A stretch of DNA of 64,000 nt from Couchioplanes azureus (GTDB lineage: Bacteria; Actinomycetota; Actinomycetes; Mycobacteriales; Micromonosporaceae): assembly GCF_014648355.1 (NCBI RefSeq), contig NZ_BMQY01000006.1:365698-429697 (forward strand), written 5' to 3'. The translations under genes were made by a program, and so were the position numbers. The notes below the pieces were generated by a model. The model ran no database searches, was not told where the DNA came from, and saw only the letters and a program-made list of their open reading frames with translations. Position 1 is the first letter of the stretch. Every line of letters starts with the position of its first letter. Below are positions 43,178 through 51,992 of this stretch, piece after piece.

Positions 43178-44203
43178 TCAGGCGGACCACCAGTCCTGCG
43201 ACGGAACAGTGGTGCCGGACCGCTGCAGGAACTCCTGATCCGGAATCCGGGATCCGCGCCACACCTTGACGCCGGTCTCAACAGCGCCCATCGAAGGCGC
43301 CGAACCACAGACGCCCCTACCATATCCCGGCCGGGACCCGTTCGCCGGAAAGAACTCAGGCGATTCGAGTCGGTACGTTTTGCCCTGGCTTTGCCACCGG
43401 CCCGGACGCACCAGTGCCCAGACCACCTTGCCGGCTGGGGTGGGAATCGTGCCCCAGACCGTTGCGGCGGCATGAACCACGCGTAGTCCCTGGCCGCGCG
43501 CGTCCACTATTGACGGATGCGGCGGTCCCAGGTTGATCATCTCCGGCAGCCGCGGCTCTTCGTCGCTGACAGCCAGGTGGATCCCGGCACCCCGCCGGGA
43601 GACGGTGACCACGATGTCGGTAGCCGCGTGCTCGACGGCGTTGCCGACCAGTTCCGAGACGACCAGACGGCACCGGTGCAGCAACTCCGGTAGGCGCCAC
43701 GCCTGGCAGGCGTCCGTGACCATGGCCCGGGCCCGGCGCCGCGCGTCCGGCTGCGGCGCGAGGCATCGCTGCACACGCTCGGTCAGCGGCAGCCGACCCG
43801 CCACCGCGACACGCGCCTCCGGCATGGTCGCGAACATCGGTAGCTGGCGCCTGGCCCCCAGCCTCTTCAGCCGGGCCGCCAGTGCCGTCGCCGGGGGAAG
43901 GCACACCACGAACGGCACCGGCGGTCGCATCCGCGCCCCGGTCATGCCCATGGTCCACCAGGCCGGAGCACTGGCGGCCAGAGGGTCACCCAGATCATGC
44001 AAGTCGGCGATCACCGCCCGGGGATGCTCGGAGAACAACTCGCTCACCGCGGTCCAGGCGGTGCTGCGCAGCGACGGGCTCCAGCGACCACGAACCGCTG
44101 CCTCGATCACTCCGGCGTTCACGTCGGCGGTGACCGAGAAGCAGCCGTCAGCACCAGCCGGGGCATGTCTCAGCAGATACGGCAGGCCGAATTTCCGGGG
44201 CAT
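43178..44203 (-). CDS. STAS-like plus RsbW-type ATPase domain protein
   Basis: 341 residues. Residues about 15-120 have the strand-helix order of a STAS domain (FSVTADVNAGVIEAAVRGRW...AVIADLHDL) without the phosphorylatable Ser motif. Residues about 165-290 form a GHKL ATPase of the anti-sigma type: CRLVVSELVGNAVEHAATDI (N box) and GQGLRVVHAAATVWG (G box). The last 60 residues are unstructured and Pro/Arg-rich. It may hold a sigma factor or STAS protein in a partner-switch. ATG at 44203; near-consensus promoter GTTT-N15-GGGTG at 44263-44240. Confidence 0.82.
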   Translation of the reverse strand: MPRKFGLPYLLRHAPAGADGCFSVTADVNAGVIEAAVRGRWSPSLRSTAWTAVSELFSEHPRAVIADLHDLGDPLAASAPAWWTMGMTGARMRPPVPFVVCLPPATALAARLKRLGARRQLPMFATMPEARVAVAGRLPLTERVQRCLAPQPDARRRARAMVTDACQAWRLPELLHRCRLVVSELVGNAVEHAATDIVVTVSRRGAGIHLAVSDEEPRLPEMINLGPPHPSIVDARGQGLRVVHAAATVWGTIPTPAGKVVWALVRPGRWQSQGKTYRLESPEFFPANGSRPGYGRGVCGSAPSMGAVETGVKVWRGSRIPDQEFLQRSGTTVPSQDWWSA

Positions 44204-44239
44204 AGCCACTCCAGACGGGACAACGAAACAATGGTGTGC

Positions 44240-44263
44240 CACCCGACTGCTTGAGCAGCAAAC
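44240..44263 (-). promoter_or_regulatory. Near-consensus sigma-B/F-type promoter
   Basis: On the minus strand GTTT (44263-44260), 15-bp spacer, GGGTG (44244-44240): one base off the form seen at four other sites. It would give a leader of about 30 nt for the ATPase-domain gene. It lies in the 311-bp divergent gap 44204-44514, where no other gene is visible. Confidence 0.45.
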
Positions 44264-44514
44264 GCCGCAGAAAACGGCAGATTCCAGGCTAGCCGCGCCT
44301 ACGCCGGGAGGCCACACGCGGTGGTGCCATCCCGGTGGCTTTCTCACCAGCCGGTACGCCGGCCGGCGTGGGAGATCTACAGCCGGCTCGACAACCCCGA
44401 AAGTGGAATTCCGTCGTACGTTGCCGGTTCGGCGAGGCAGTGACGGTGGAGCGGCCTCGCCGGACAGGTGACCTCCAGGTTCCGTCTCGGCGGCAAAGCG
44501 CCTAGGATCACGGC

Positions 44515-44940
44515 GTGACGGAGGATGAGGTCCGTTGCGCCGAACTGGAGCGGCGGGAGAGACGCGCGGCCGAGTGGGAAGCGGCGTGCGACGCCCGGCA
44601 GCGCGACGCCGACCAGCGCGACATCGACGCGGAACAGCGCGAGTCGATCGCCGCCATGCGCGATCAGGCCGCCGACGACCGTGATCGAGCCGCCGACCGG
44701 CGCGACCGGACAGCCCGGGAACGTGACCAGGCAGCCCGCGAACGCGACCAGGCCGCGGACCGGCGCGACGAGGTAGCCCGCGAACGCGACCTCGCCGCCG
44801 ACCGGCGCGACCATGCAGCCTGCGAACGCGACCAGGCAGCGGACCGGCGCGACCGGGCCGCCGACCGGCGCGAGGCGCATCTGGATCAGCGCGACATCGA
44901 CGCCGAACTCGCCCGGTGGAACACGCCCCCGGACAGCTGA
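44515..44940 (+). CDS. Arg/Asp heptad-repeat coiled-coil protein
   Basis: 141 residues. Residues about 50-120 are ten or so copies of a seven-residue unit R-D-x-A-A-x-x (RDRAADR, RDQAARE, RDEVARE), encoded by 21-bp near-repeats over about 44680-44890. The result is a highly charged coiled coil with no hydrophobic core. In actinobacteria the same repeat occurs in front of ANTAR domains, but none is attached here. GTG start. Partner or scaffold role is only a guess. Confidence 0.75.
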   Translation: MTEDEVRCAELERRERRAAEWEAACDARQRDADQRDIDAEQRESIAAMRDQAADDRDRAADRRDRTARERDQAARERDQAADRRDEVARERDLAADRRDHAACERDQAADRRDRAADRREAHLDQRDIDAELARWNTPPDS

Positions 44941-45093
44941 ACCCACCGCTGCCAGGCGGCCGGGACGCAGGTCGAGCACTGTCCCCCGTGCTGCTCTGGC
45001 TGGCCGTTGCCGGGTGCCACCTGTCAGCATGGAGGCCGATCTGCGACCGGAGCCTGTCTACAAGTCCCGGCCGCCTGGCCGTGAAGGCAGGGC

Positions 45094-46161
45094 ATGAGCT
45101 CCTTTGACACAGCGGATCCGGTGCCCCCGGAGATGCCGGAAAGCTGGCCCGTCGAGCAACGGCTGTGGGCTGTGTCCGACTGGTTCGCCACCGCTGATCT
45201 TCTGGGCGACGAGTTGGTGCCCGCGTGGGCGGACTGGTGCGCCGTACACGTACGGACCTCCGTCGTCGCAGCCTTGCGCGCGGGAGCCGCTGTCTCGTTG
45301 GCCGAGTTGGGCCTGACCCAGCCGGTCGACGGCGAACTGCTGGAAATGGTCACACTGCGCCACCGCGACGCCGAACGTGAACCGGTGGTCCGGCAGTGGG
45401 CCGCCGAGGTACCGGTCCGCACGGGCGACCCCTACGGCGCCGGACGGGTGACCGCCACCGGGATCACGCGCTACCTGCCGCACGTGGGACCGGCCATGCT
45501 GCGGGCCACGGCGGCAACCGAACAACAGCGGGCCCAACTCCAGCAACTGGGTATCGGCAGCTCCATCGTGGTGCCGCTGTACACCTCGACCGGCGCGCTG
45601 CTGGGCGCCTTGACCCTGCTCCGCGAGCTCGACGGCCGAGAGGCCTTCAGCGAGCGCGACGTACGCTCGGCCGAACGGCTCGCCCGGTCGGCCGCCGAAG
45701 CGCTCGACGCGTCCCGCATCGCGACCGTGACCGCCGGGCCCCCAGCGCCTGATGTCGACCCTCGGCGCACCGCCACCTGGCGACCACCACGCCCGCACGA
45801 CCCCGCCACCAGCGCCGAAGGGCGCAACTGGGCCAGGCGCACCCTGCCGGAGATCCTCACCAGCCCACCTCGGCGAGACCTCTACGACGACGTGGATCTG
45901 GTGTGCACCGAGCTGTTCAGCAACGCCGTCCGGCACGGCGGAGGGCTGCGCGAGGCGCAACTGTCCAATACCGGTGACCACCTACGCCTCGTGGCCGCCG
46001 ACAACGATCCCCGCGGTCCCGCCGTCCGGGTCCGCCGCGCCGACCAGCCCAACGGACGCGGCATGCACCTGATCCAAGCCATAGCCGACCGCTGGGGCGT
46101 CCACCGCCATCACACCGAGATCGGCAAACGCGTCTGGGCCGACCTTCGCTTCACCGCCTGA
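45094..46161 (+). CDS. GAF-like sensor fused to RsbW-type ATPase
   Basis: 355 residues. The N-terminal about 205 contain a GAF-like sensor (ATEQQRAQLQQLGIGSSIVV, PLYTSTGALLGALTLLRELD, FSERDVRSAERLARSAAEAL). The C-terminal about 130 form an anti-sigma type GHKL ATPase: DVDLVCTELFSNAVRHGGGL (N box) and GRGMHLIQAIADRWGVH (G box). It resembles the sensor-linked anti-sigma kinases of Streptomyces and would inhibit a sigma factor or phosphorylate a STAS protein according to the ligand bound. ATG at 45094. Confidence 0.85.
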   Translation: MSSFDTADPVPPEMPESWPVEQRLWAVSDWFATADLLGDELVPAWADWCAVHVRTSVVAALRAGAAVSLAELGLTQPVDGELLEMVTLRHRDAEREPVVRQWAAEVPVRTGDPYGAGRVTATGITRYLPHVGPAMLRATAATEQQRAQLQQLGIGSSIVVPLYTSTGALLGALTLLRELDGREAFSERDVRSAERLARSAAEALDASRIATVTAGPPAPDVDPRRTATWRPPRPHDPATSAEGRNWARRTLPEILTSPPRRDLYDDVDLVCTELFSNAVRHGGGLREAQLSNTGDHLRLVAADNDPRGPAVRVRRADQPNGRGMHLIQAIADRWGVHRHHTEIGKRVWADLRFTA

Positions 46162-46279
46162 AACCGCGACCGCACCGACCGCACACTGATCTGGGACGAC
46201 GGCTCGGCCCGCTCGCCCGAGCGCGGCGGAGATCGTCTGCATGCCACGCCTCGGGCTCGGCGCGCGGCCGAGCAGGATG

Positions 46280-46774
46280 TCAGTCGATGTGGCCGAGCAG
46301 CTTACGCGAACGTTCGACGAGCTCACGGCAGCGTCGTACCCGTTCGGCAGTCTCCACCTGGATGACCGGTAGCGTTTCCGCTCGGCGGTGTTTCGCCGGA
46401 TGCGGGGACACGCGAGCATGCCGCTGTGGCGGCGCGGCGTCCGGGCAGAGACGGGGAAAGGCGTCGGTGAGGGACAGGACCGTCGCGGGCAGGCCTCGGA
46501 TTCCGGAGACATGCAGGGTGGCGTGCTGTTCCGCCGCGGCCTGCTGGCAGCGCTGGAGTGTCGCGACGGTAGCGGCGTCGAGGAACGTCACCCGGTAGGC
46601 GTCCAGGGTGATGTGCGATGCACCGTGGTCCAAGGCGTGACGCACGGCGGTGGTGATCAGGTGCTGGTTGTCGCGGTCGAACTCGCCGACGGCGGTGAGC
46701 CGGACGCGATCTCCGGTGACCGCCGCCGTGGTGATCCCGGCGGCGCCCGGAGGCACCGGAGAGGTCGGTGTCAT
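46280..46774 (-). CDS. STAS-domain (anti-anti-sigma-like) protein
   Basis: 164 residues. STAS fold at about 18-115: VRLTAVGEFDRDNQHLITTA, SHITLDAYRVTFLDAATVAT, LHVSGIRGLPATVLSL. The Ser normally phosphorylated (D-S-S-G) is replaced: the motif reads FLDAATV, so regulation by phosphorylation is doubtful, although Thr is nearby. The C-terminal 50 residues are basic and unstructured. AGGAGG precedes the ATG at 46774. Confidence 0.82.
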   Translation of the reverse strand: MTPTSPVPPGAAGITTAAVTGDRVRLTAVGEFDRDNQHLITTAVRHALDHGASHITLDAYRVTFLDAATVATLQRCQQAAAEQHATLHVSGIRGLPATVLSLTDAFPRLCPDAAPPQRHARVSPHPAKHRRAETLPVIQVETAERVRRCRELVERSRKLLGHID

Positions 46775-47009
46775 GGTGGCTGCCTCCTGACAGGCTGACC
46801 GGTCCACGAGCGCACGGACACGTACCCAGTGTGACAGCTCCTCTCCTCGCCGGCGGGCCGTTGATGCACGCGGGTGGCGTGCGGCATCCGACGGATTGAT
46901 GGCTCGTTCGAGCAGCCGGTATCCTGGTCGAAGGTTCGGACATGAGCCGGCCCGGCGGTGACACGCCAGGCGCCGGGTACGTGATTCCTCGCTTTTCGAA
47001 GGCGGGTTC

Positions 47010-47585
47010 ATGTCTACCGACAATCGCTCGTCCCACGAGATGTCGCGTCCGCACCGCCCCGCGGTTCTGACGCTCGCCGTGGTCACCGACACGGCCGACG
47101 TCGTCATGGTCGCGGTTGGCGGCGCAGTGGATGCAAGCACCCCGGCTCAGTTGACAACGCTCGTCGAACGGTCGACGGATCGGGCCCTGTGGGATGCCAG
47201 TGTCGTGGTCACGGGTACCGACGACACGACGGCCGGCGGCGCTCGGCGCCGGCGCGCAGCGCGGCTGGCCGCTGCCGAGGCCGCTCGGGCGGCAGCCGTC
47301 AGCCGGCAGGCTGCTGACCTGGCGCAGCAGGCACGAGACAGCTCGGCACGACGCCGGGAACGCCTGGCGGCGGCGCAGCGGCGACTGTCCGAGCTACGGC
47401 AGCGGGCGGCATCTCGAGTTGCCCGGCCCTTGCCGCGGGAAGCCGGCACCGGCGGTGTAGAAGCCGTCCGGCCAGGGTATGAAGCTGACGCCGATCCGTG
47501 CGTAGCAGGTGAGGGACCGCGGCAAGTGACGATCAGGATCATCGGGGAGGCCGCCACGCGACCGTGGCCGGCCCCTTCTCCATGA
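47010..47585 (+). CDS. Truncated STAS-like domain plus basic coiled coil
   Basis: 191 residues. The first 60 (VLTLAVVTDTADVVMVAVGG, AVDASTPAQLTTLVERSTD) match the first half of a STAS domain, with the second half replaced by an Arg/Ala-rich helix (ARRRRAARLAAAEAARAAAV ... RRLSELRQRAASR) like that of the gene at 44515. It is probably a fusion or a remodelled STAS protein. The stop overlaps the start of the next gene (ATGA). Confidence 0.6.
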   Translation: MSTDNRSSHEMSRPHRPAVLTLAVVTDTADVVMVAVGGAVDASTPAQLTTLVERSTDRALWDASVVVTGTDDTTAGGARRRRAARLAAAEAARAAAVSRQAADLAQQARDSSARRRERLAAAQRRLSELRQRAASRVARPLPREAGTGGVEAVRPGYEADADPCVAGEGPRQVTIRIIGEAATRPWPAPSP

Positions 47586-48574
47586 TCATGCAGGCGTCGG
47601 AAGAGCACCCTCATCGACTCCTGCACAGCGCGCTGATCATCGGCTCGCAGGAGGAGCTGCTCGCCGCGTTACCGGCTGAGATACACCGCTCCGCCGGCTC
47701 GTACGACGAAGTCCTGATGGTGGTCGGCGAGCAGACCCGGGCGGTGCTGGCCCCGTGTCTCGGCACCCTGAACGGCGTGCTGAGCTGGGCCGACACGACG
47801 GCGTTCTACCAGCGGCTGGGCTTGGCCTACGAGAGGTTCCGCCGCTACCTGGCCGAGCAACGCGACGCCGGCCGGCGGGTACACCTGATCGCCGAACCGG
47901 ACATAGCCGGCGGCATGGACGCCGCGCTGCACGCCGACCGCGCTGCCGCCTATCTGGCATACGAGGCGATGTGCAACGACACCTACGCCCCGTACCACAG
48001 TGCCGTCACCTGTCTGTGGAGCGAGCATCGGCATTCCGCCGCGGTCCTCGACGGTGTGCGCGCCACCCACTCCCACCTGCTCACCCCGGCCGGCCTCGCA
48101 CCTTCACCGTGCTATCGGACCCCGGAGCGGTACCTCACCGAACAGCCCCAGGCACCGCTGCTGCCGGCACCCGCGCATACCGACCACGACATCGAGCTGA
48201 CCGACGTCACCCAACTGCGCCGACTACGGTCGGTAATGAACGCGTGGGCCGCCGCCCACCGATTCGCCGAGGAACCCGCGGACGACCTCGTCGTCGCCGT
48301 GGTCGAAGTGGCCGCCAACGGGCTACGCCACGGCACGGCACCGGTCCGCGTCCGTGCCTGGCACCACCACGACACCCTCGTCGTCCAATGCGACGACCCC
48401 GGAGGGCACCCCGTCCCCGCCACGGCGGGCTATCGCCGGCCCGGATCCGCCGACGCGACGCCGGGCGGCCGAGGACTGTGGCTGGCCCGCCAACTCGCCG
48501 ACATGGTCCAGATCGACTCGACGTCAGGCCATACCCGCGTCCGGTTGCACTTCCCCTACCAGGTCATGCACTGA
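47582..48574 (+). CDS. MEDS-domain plus RsbW-type ATPase (RsbA-like anti-sigma regulator)
   Basis: 330 residues. Residues about 5-175 form a MEDS (DcmR-like) sensor domain: HSALIIGSQEELLAALPAEI, YDEVLMVVGEQTRAVL, then LIAEPDIAGGMDAALHADRA and YEAMCNDTYAPYHSAVTCLW. Residues about 205-325 form the GHKL ATPase: LVVAVVEVAANGLRHGTAPV and GGRGLWLARQLADMVQID. This matches actinomycete RsbA-like anti-sigma proteins. Translation is coupled to the STAS-like gene before it, so the two probably act on each other. Confidence 0.88.
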   Translation: MIMQASEEHPHRLLHSALIIGSQEELLAALPAEIHRSAGSYDEVLMVVGEQTRAVLAPCLGTLNGVLSWADTTAFYQRLGLAYERFRRYLAEQRDAGRRVHLIAEPDIAGGMDAALHADRAAAYLAYEAMCNDTYAPYHSAVTCLWSEHRHSAAVLDGVRATHSHLLTPAGLAPSPCYRTPERYLTEQPQAPLLPAPAHTDHDIELTDVTQLRRLRSVMNAWAAAHRFAEEPADDLVVAVVEVAANGLRHGTAPVRVRAWHHHDTLVVQCDDPGGHPVPATAGYRRPGSADATPGGRGLWLARQLADMVQIDSTSGHTRVRLHFPYQVMH

Positions 48575-48608
48575 AGCACGGCCATGAGCACGATCGAACG
48601 GCTGAGGT

Positions 48609-49520
48609 CTACCAGTGGCGCGCCTGCCTCAGCAGCTCCCCGCGGACCAGGTCGACGTGCGGCAGCACCCGCGCACCCGCCCGCTGAGCGAGGAACCCGG
48701 TGTTGATCGGCGCGTCGTCCGGCTCCAGCAACACCACCAGCCGGCCCTCCGCGAGCTCCCGCTCGCACAGATACCGCGGCAGCACCGAGATCCCGGCTCC
48801 GGCGACGACCGCGGCCAGGACGGCGCGCAGGTCGGGGACGACGACGGCGGCCGGTGTGGTCAGGCGCCGGTGGAAGACGTGGCGCCAGTAGCGGCGCAGG
48901 ATCGGTAGGTCTTCGGCGTAGCTGATCAGGGGCAGGTCGTCGAGGGGCCCGCCGGTCCGCCCGGCCCACGCGGGGGCGGCGACGAGGACGAACTCCTCGT
49001 CCATGAGCGGCACGGCGGTGACCGCCCGGCCGCGTGGGCGGATCGCGGAGAGTACGAGGTCGAAACGCCCGGCCCGCAGCCCGTCCAGCAGGTCGTCGGC
49101 GAGGCCGTGGGTGACGCGCAGCCGGACCCCGCGGCCGATCAGCGGCGCGAGCGCGGGCATGGCCCGGACCGCGAGCAGCTCGGCGGGCCCGGCGAGGTGC
49201 ACGGGTTCCTCGGCGGCGGCGGCGACGTCGCTCGGCCCGGCCACCGCCGCCAGGCGGTCGAGGGGTTCGGCGACCTGCGCGGCCAGCTCCAGCGCCACCG
49301 ACGTGGGCGCGACGCCGTGCGGCAGGCGCTCGAACAGCTGGCGTCCGAGCCGCTGCTCGAGCGCCTTGAGCTGGGCGGTCACCGTGGGCTGGGACAGGCC
49401 GAGCAGGCGGGCGGCGGCGGTCAGCGAGCCGGCGCGGTGGACGGCCAGGAACGTCCGCAGCTGCATGAGGTCCAGCGGCCGCGCCGCGGTGCGGGAGTCA
49501 TCGCTTTTCTGATCGGCCAC
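48609..49520 (-). CDS. LysR-family transcriptional regulator
   Basis: 303 residues. N-terminal HTH: MQLRTFLAVHRAGSLTAAAR, LLGLSQPTVTAQLKALEQRL; C-terminal periplasmic-binding-like effector domain (about 90-303). GTG at 49520 has AGGA eight bases upstream; the internal ATG at 49466 is less well supported. Divergent from the DJ-1-like gene over an 80-bp gap, the classical LysR arrangement, so that gene is the likely target. Confidence 0.9.
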   Translation of the reverse strand: MADQKSDDSRTAARPLDLMQLRTFLAVHRAGSLTAAARLLGLSQPTVTAQLKALEQRLGRQLFERLPHGVAPTSVALELAAQVAEPLDRLAAVAGPSDVAAAAEEPVHLAGPAELLAVRAMPALAPLIGRGVRLRVTHGLADDLLDGLRAGRFDLVLSAIRPRGRAVTAVPLMDEEFVLVAAPAWAGRTGGPLDDLPLISYAEDLPILRRYWRHVFHRRLTTPAAVVVPDLRAVLAAVVAGAGISVLPRYLCERELAEGRLVVLLEPDDAPINTGFLAQRAGARVLPHVDLVRGELLRQARHW

Positions 49521-49599
49521 CGCAGGAATCCTATTGGTTCCTCGGGGTACGGCGGCCCTAACGTCGCAGGAGAAACCCACCGAGAAAGGACGTACTCCG

Positions 49600-50268
49600 A
49601 TGTCCCAGGTCCTGTTCGTGATGACCGGCGCCGACCGGCTGACCCTGGCGGACGGCACCACCCACCCCACCGGTTTCTGGGCCGAGGAGTTCCTCGCGCC
49701 CTACCGCGCGGTGACCGCCGCCGGCCACGAGGTCGTCGTGGCGACCCCGGGCGGCGTGGCGCCGCCGGTGGACCGGGCCAGCCTCGACGCGGAGGACGTG
49801 GGCGCGCAGCTGGCCGCGGTCGGCGCGCTCGAGGACCCGGTGCGGCTCGAGGACGTGGATCCGGCCCGGTACGCGGCCGTGTTCTACCCGGGCGGGCACG
49901 GGCCGATGGAGGACCTTGCCCGGGACCCCGCGTCCGCGGCCGTCATCCGGGCCACGATGGCCGCGGGCAAGCCCTTGGCGGTGGTGTGCCACGGCGTGGC
50001 CGCGCTGCTCGCCACCGCGGAGGCGGACGGTGGGTGGCCGTTCGCGGGCTACCGGCTCACCGGCTTCAGCAACGTCGAGGAGACGGCCGCCGGTCTGGCC
50101 GGCAAGCTGTCCTGGCTGCTCGAGGACCGGCTGACCGGCCTCGGCGCCCAGTTCTCCGCGGGCGAACCGTGGGCGTCGCACGTGGTGGTCGACCGCAACC
50201 TCTACAGCGGCCAGAACCCCGGCTCGTCGCAGGAGCTCGCCACCGCGTTCACCGCCGCCCTGCGCTGA
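49600..50268 (+). CDS. DJ-1/PfpI-family protein (type 1 glutamine amidotransferase-like)
   Basis: 222 residues. The nucleophile elbow is AVVCHGVAALL (Cys at about residue 130), with the family Glu in the N-terminal ATPGGV/GFWAEEF region as in Hsp31-like glyoxalase/chaperone proteins (GFWAEEFLAPY). Likely a methylglyoxal-handling or stress enzyme. ATG at 49600 with GAAAGGA upstream. Its last 20 bases overlap the convergent phosphatase gene. Confidence 0.88.
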   Translation: MSQVLFVMTGADRLTLADGTTHPTGFWAEEFLAPYRAVTAAGHEVVVATPGGVAPPVDRASLDAEDVGAQLAAVGALEDPVRLEDVDPARYAAVFYPGGHGPMEDLARDPASAAVIRATMAAGKPLAVVCHGVAALLATAEADGGWPFAGYRLTGFSNVEETAAGLAGKLSWLLEDRLTGLGAQFSAGEPWASHVVVDRNLYSGQNPGSSQELATAFTAALR

Positions 50269-51799
50269 GCAAGGGGGCAGGCGTCAGCGTGGTGCTCCAC
50301 AGCGACACCCCGTCCCGGTCGCGCAGGTCGACGCGGAGCTCACCGCTGCGGCCGTCGATGCGGACCTCGCCGAAGTGCTGGAAGCCCGCGGCCGGCGAGG
50401 TGTTCGCGACGGGCGGGGCGTGGACGAACACGGCCTGCGGCCCGAACGTACCGTCCAGGGCGTTCGGGCCGAACCCGCCCGCGTGGGCCGGGCCGGACAC
50501 GAACTCCCAGAACGGCGTGAAGTCCTGCACCGCCGCCCGCGCCGGGTCGTAGTGGTGGGCGGCGGTGTAGTGCACGTCCGCGGTGAGGAAGACGATCCCG
50601 GTCACCCCGGCCCGGTGCGCCTCCCGTAGCACCTGGGCAAACTCCAGCTCCCGGCCCTTGGGCGCGCCCGGGTCGCCCTGCGCGACGCCCTCCTGCGCGG
50701 TGGGGCCGTCCGGCACGACGAGGCCCAGGGGCAGGTCGGCGGCGATCACCTTCCAGGTCGCCCGCGAGGCCCGCAGGCCGCGGATCAGCCAGTCCCGCTG
50801 CTCGTCGCCGAGCAGGCCGCGGTGCGGATCCGGGTACGTGTTGCCGTCGTTGACGTCCTTGCAGGTGCGCATGTCGAGCACGAAGACGTCCAGCAGCGGC
50901 CCGTACGGGATCTTGCGGTAGATGGGCCCGGTCGCGCCCGGGACCGGAACCCATTCGTGGTACGCCCGGTGCGCCCGGGCGGCCAGCACGTCGACCCGCT
51001 TCTCGGTGTAACGCGCGTCCTCGAGGATCTCGCCGGGGTACCAGTTGTTGACCACCTCGTGGTCGTCCCACTGGTTGATCTGGGGCACCTCCGCGGCGAA
51101 CGCCCGGTACGCGGGGTCGAGCAGGTTGTAGGCGTACTGCCCGCGGAACTCGGCGAGCGTCTCGGCGACCTTGGACTTCTCCGCGGTGACGAGGTTGCGC
51201 CAGATCCGGCCGTCGGGAAGCGTCACCTGCGCCGGCAGCGGCCCGTCGGCGTAGACGGTGTCGCCGCTGTGCAGCAGGAAGTCCGGCCGCCGCGCGCGCA
51301 TGGACTCGAAGATCTTCAGGCCGCCGTACGCGGGGTCGATGCCCCACCCCTGCCCGACGACGTCGCCGGTCCAGACGAACGAGACGTCCCGGCGCCCGGT
51401 GGGTGCGGTGGTGAGCTGCCCCGGCACGGGCTCGCTGAGCAGGCCAGGACGCTCCAGGCTCTCCACCCGTACGGAATAGAAGAGGCGCTCGCCCGGCGGC
51501 AGGCCGCGCAGGCGCACCTTGCCGGTGAGGTCGGTGTCCGGGGTGAGCACCGGGCCGCGGATGCGGCGGCCGCCGCGCAGGTCCGGGCGGCGGCTCACCT
51601 CGACCCACATCCGGCCCGGCCGGTCCGCCCGGGTCCAGACGAGGGCCGAGTCGGCGGTGGCGTCGCCGGCCTGGACGCCGTGCGTGAGCACCGGGCGGGC
51701 CGCGCCCCCTCCGGCGAACGCGGGCGCGGCGGGCAGGACGCTCAGGACACCGCCGGCCAGGCCGGCCCGCAGCAGGCTGCGCCGATCAATCGTCGTCAT
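50249..51799 (-). CDS. Tat-exported PhoD-like alkaline phosphatase
   Basis: 516 residues. Twin-arginine signal MTTIDRRSLLRAGLAGGVLS, then a PhoD_N Ig-like domain (HGVQAGDATADSALVWTRAD) and the PhoD catalytic domain: FVWTGDVVGQGWG, LLHSGDTVYADG, INQWDDHEVVNNW, and FLTADVHYTAAHHYD supply the metal ligands. It releases phosphate from phosphodiesters outside the cell and, in the family, uses Fe3+/Ca2+. Phosphate control (PHO box) was not seen. Convergent with, and overlapping, the DJ-1-like gene. Confidence 0.9.
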   Translation of the reverse strand: MTTIDRRSLLRAGLAGGVLSVLPAAPAFAGGGAARPVLTHGVQAGDATADSALVWTRADRPGRMWVEVSRRPDLRGGRRIRGPVLTPDTDLTGKVRLRGLPPGERLFYSVRVESLERPGLLSEPVPGQLTTAPTGRRDVSFVWTGDVVGQGWGIDPAYGGLKIFESMRARRPDFLLHSGDTVYADGPLPAQVTLPDGRIWRNLVTAEKSKVAETLAEFRGQYAYNLLDPAYRAFAAEVPQINQWDDHEVVNNWYPGEILEDARYTEKRVDVLAARAHRAYHEWVPVPGATGPIYRKIPYGPLLDVFVLDMRTCKDVNDGNTYPDPHRGLLGDEQRDWLIRGLRASRATWKVIAADLPLGLVVPDGPTAQEGVAQGDPGAPKGRELEFAQVLREAHRAGVTGIVFLTADVHYTAAHHYDPARAAVQDFTPFWEFVSGPAHAGGFGPNALDGTFGPQAVFVHAPPVANTSPAAGFQHFGEVRIDGRSGELRVDLRDRDGVSLWSTTLTPAPLLSAGRR

Positions 51800-51992
51800 G
51801 TGACCGGTCTAGCGGCTGGATGTGAACCGCCGGTGAATGGCGTGCGCCGGCGGGAAGGCGGACGGTACCACCGGCGCCCGGTGGACGCTGCGTCGGATAT
51901 CCGCGTCGTTGGAGGACGACGGGAGGATGCGCGGGACCGCCCGGAGCACTCATCGTTGATCGTGAGTGGACCGGACGGGAGAGAGGACGCCG

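Noticed and set aside
44680..44890. 21-bp repeats as a non-coding array
   Set aside because: They are imperfect and follow the heptad of a coding coiled coil.
49534..49599. Earlier start for the DJ-1-like gene
   Set aside because: The ATG at 49600 has a clear ribosome-binding site and matches the family N-terminus; upstream codons fall in the divergent promoter region.
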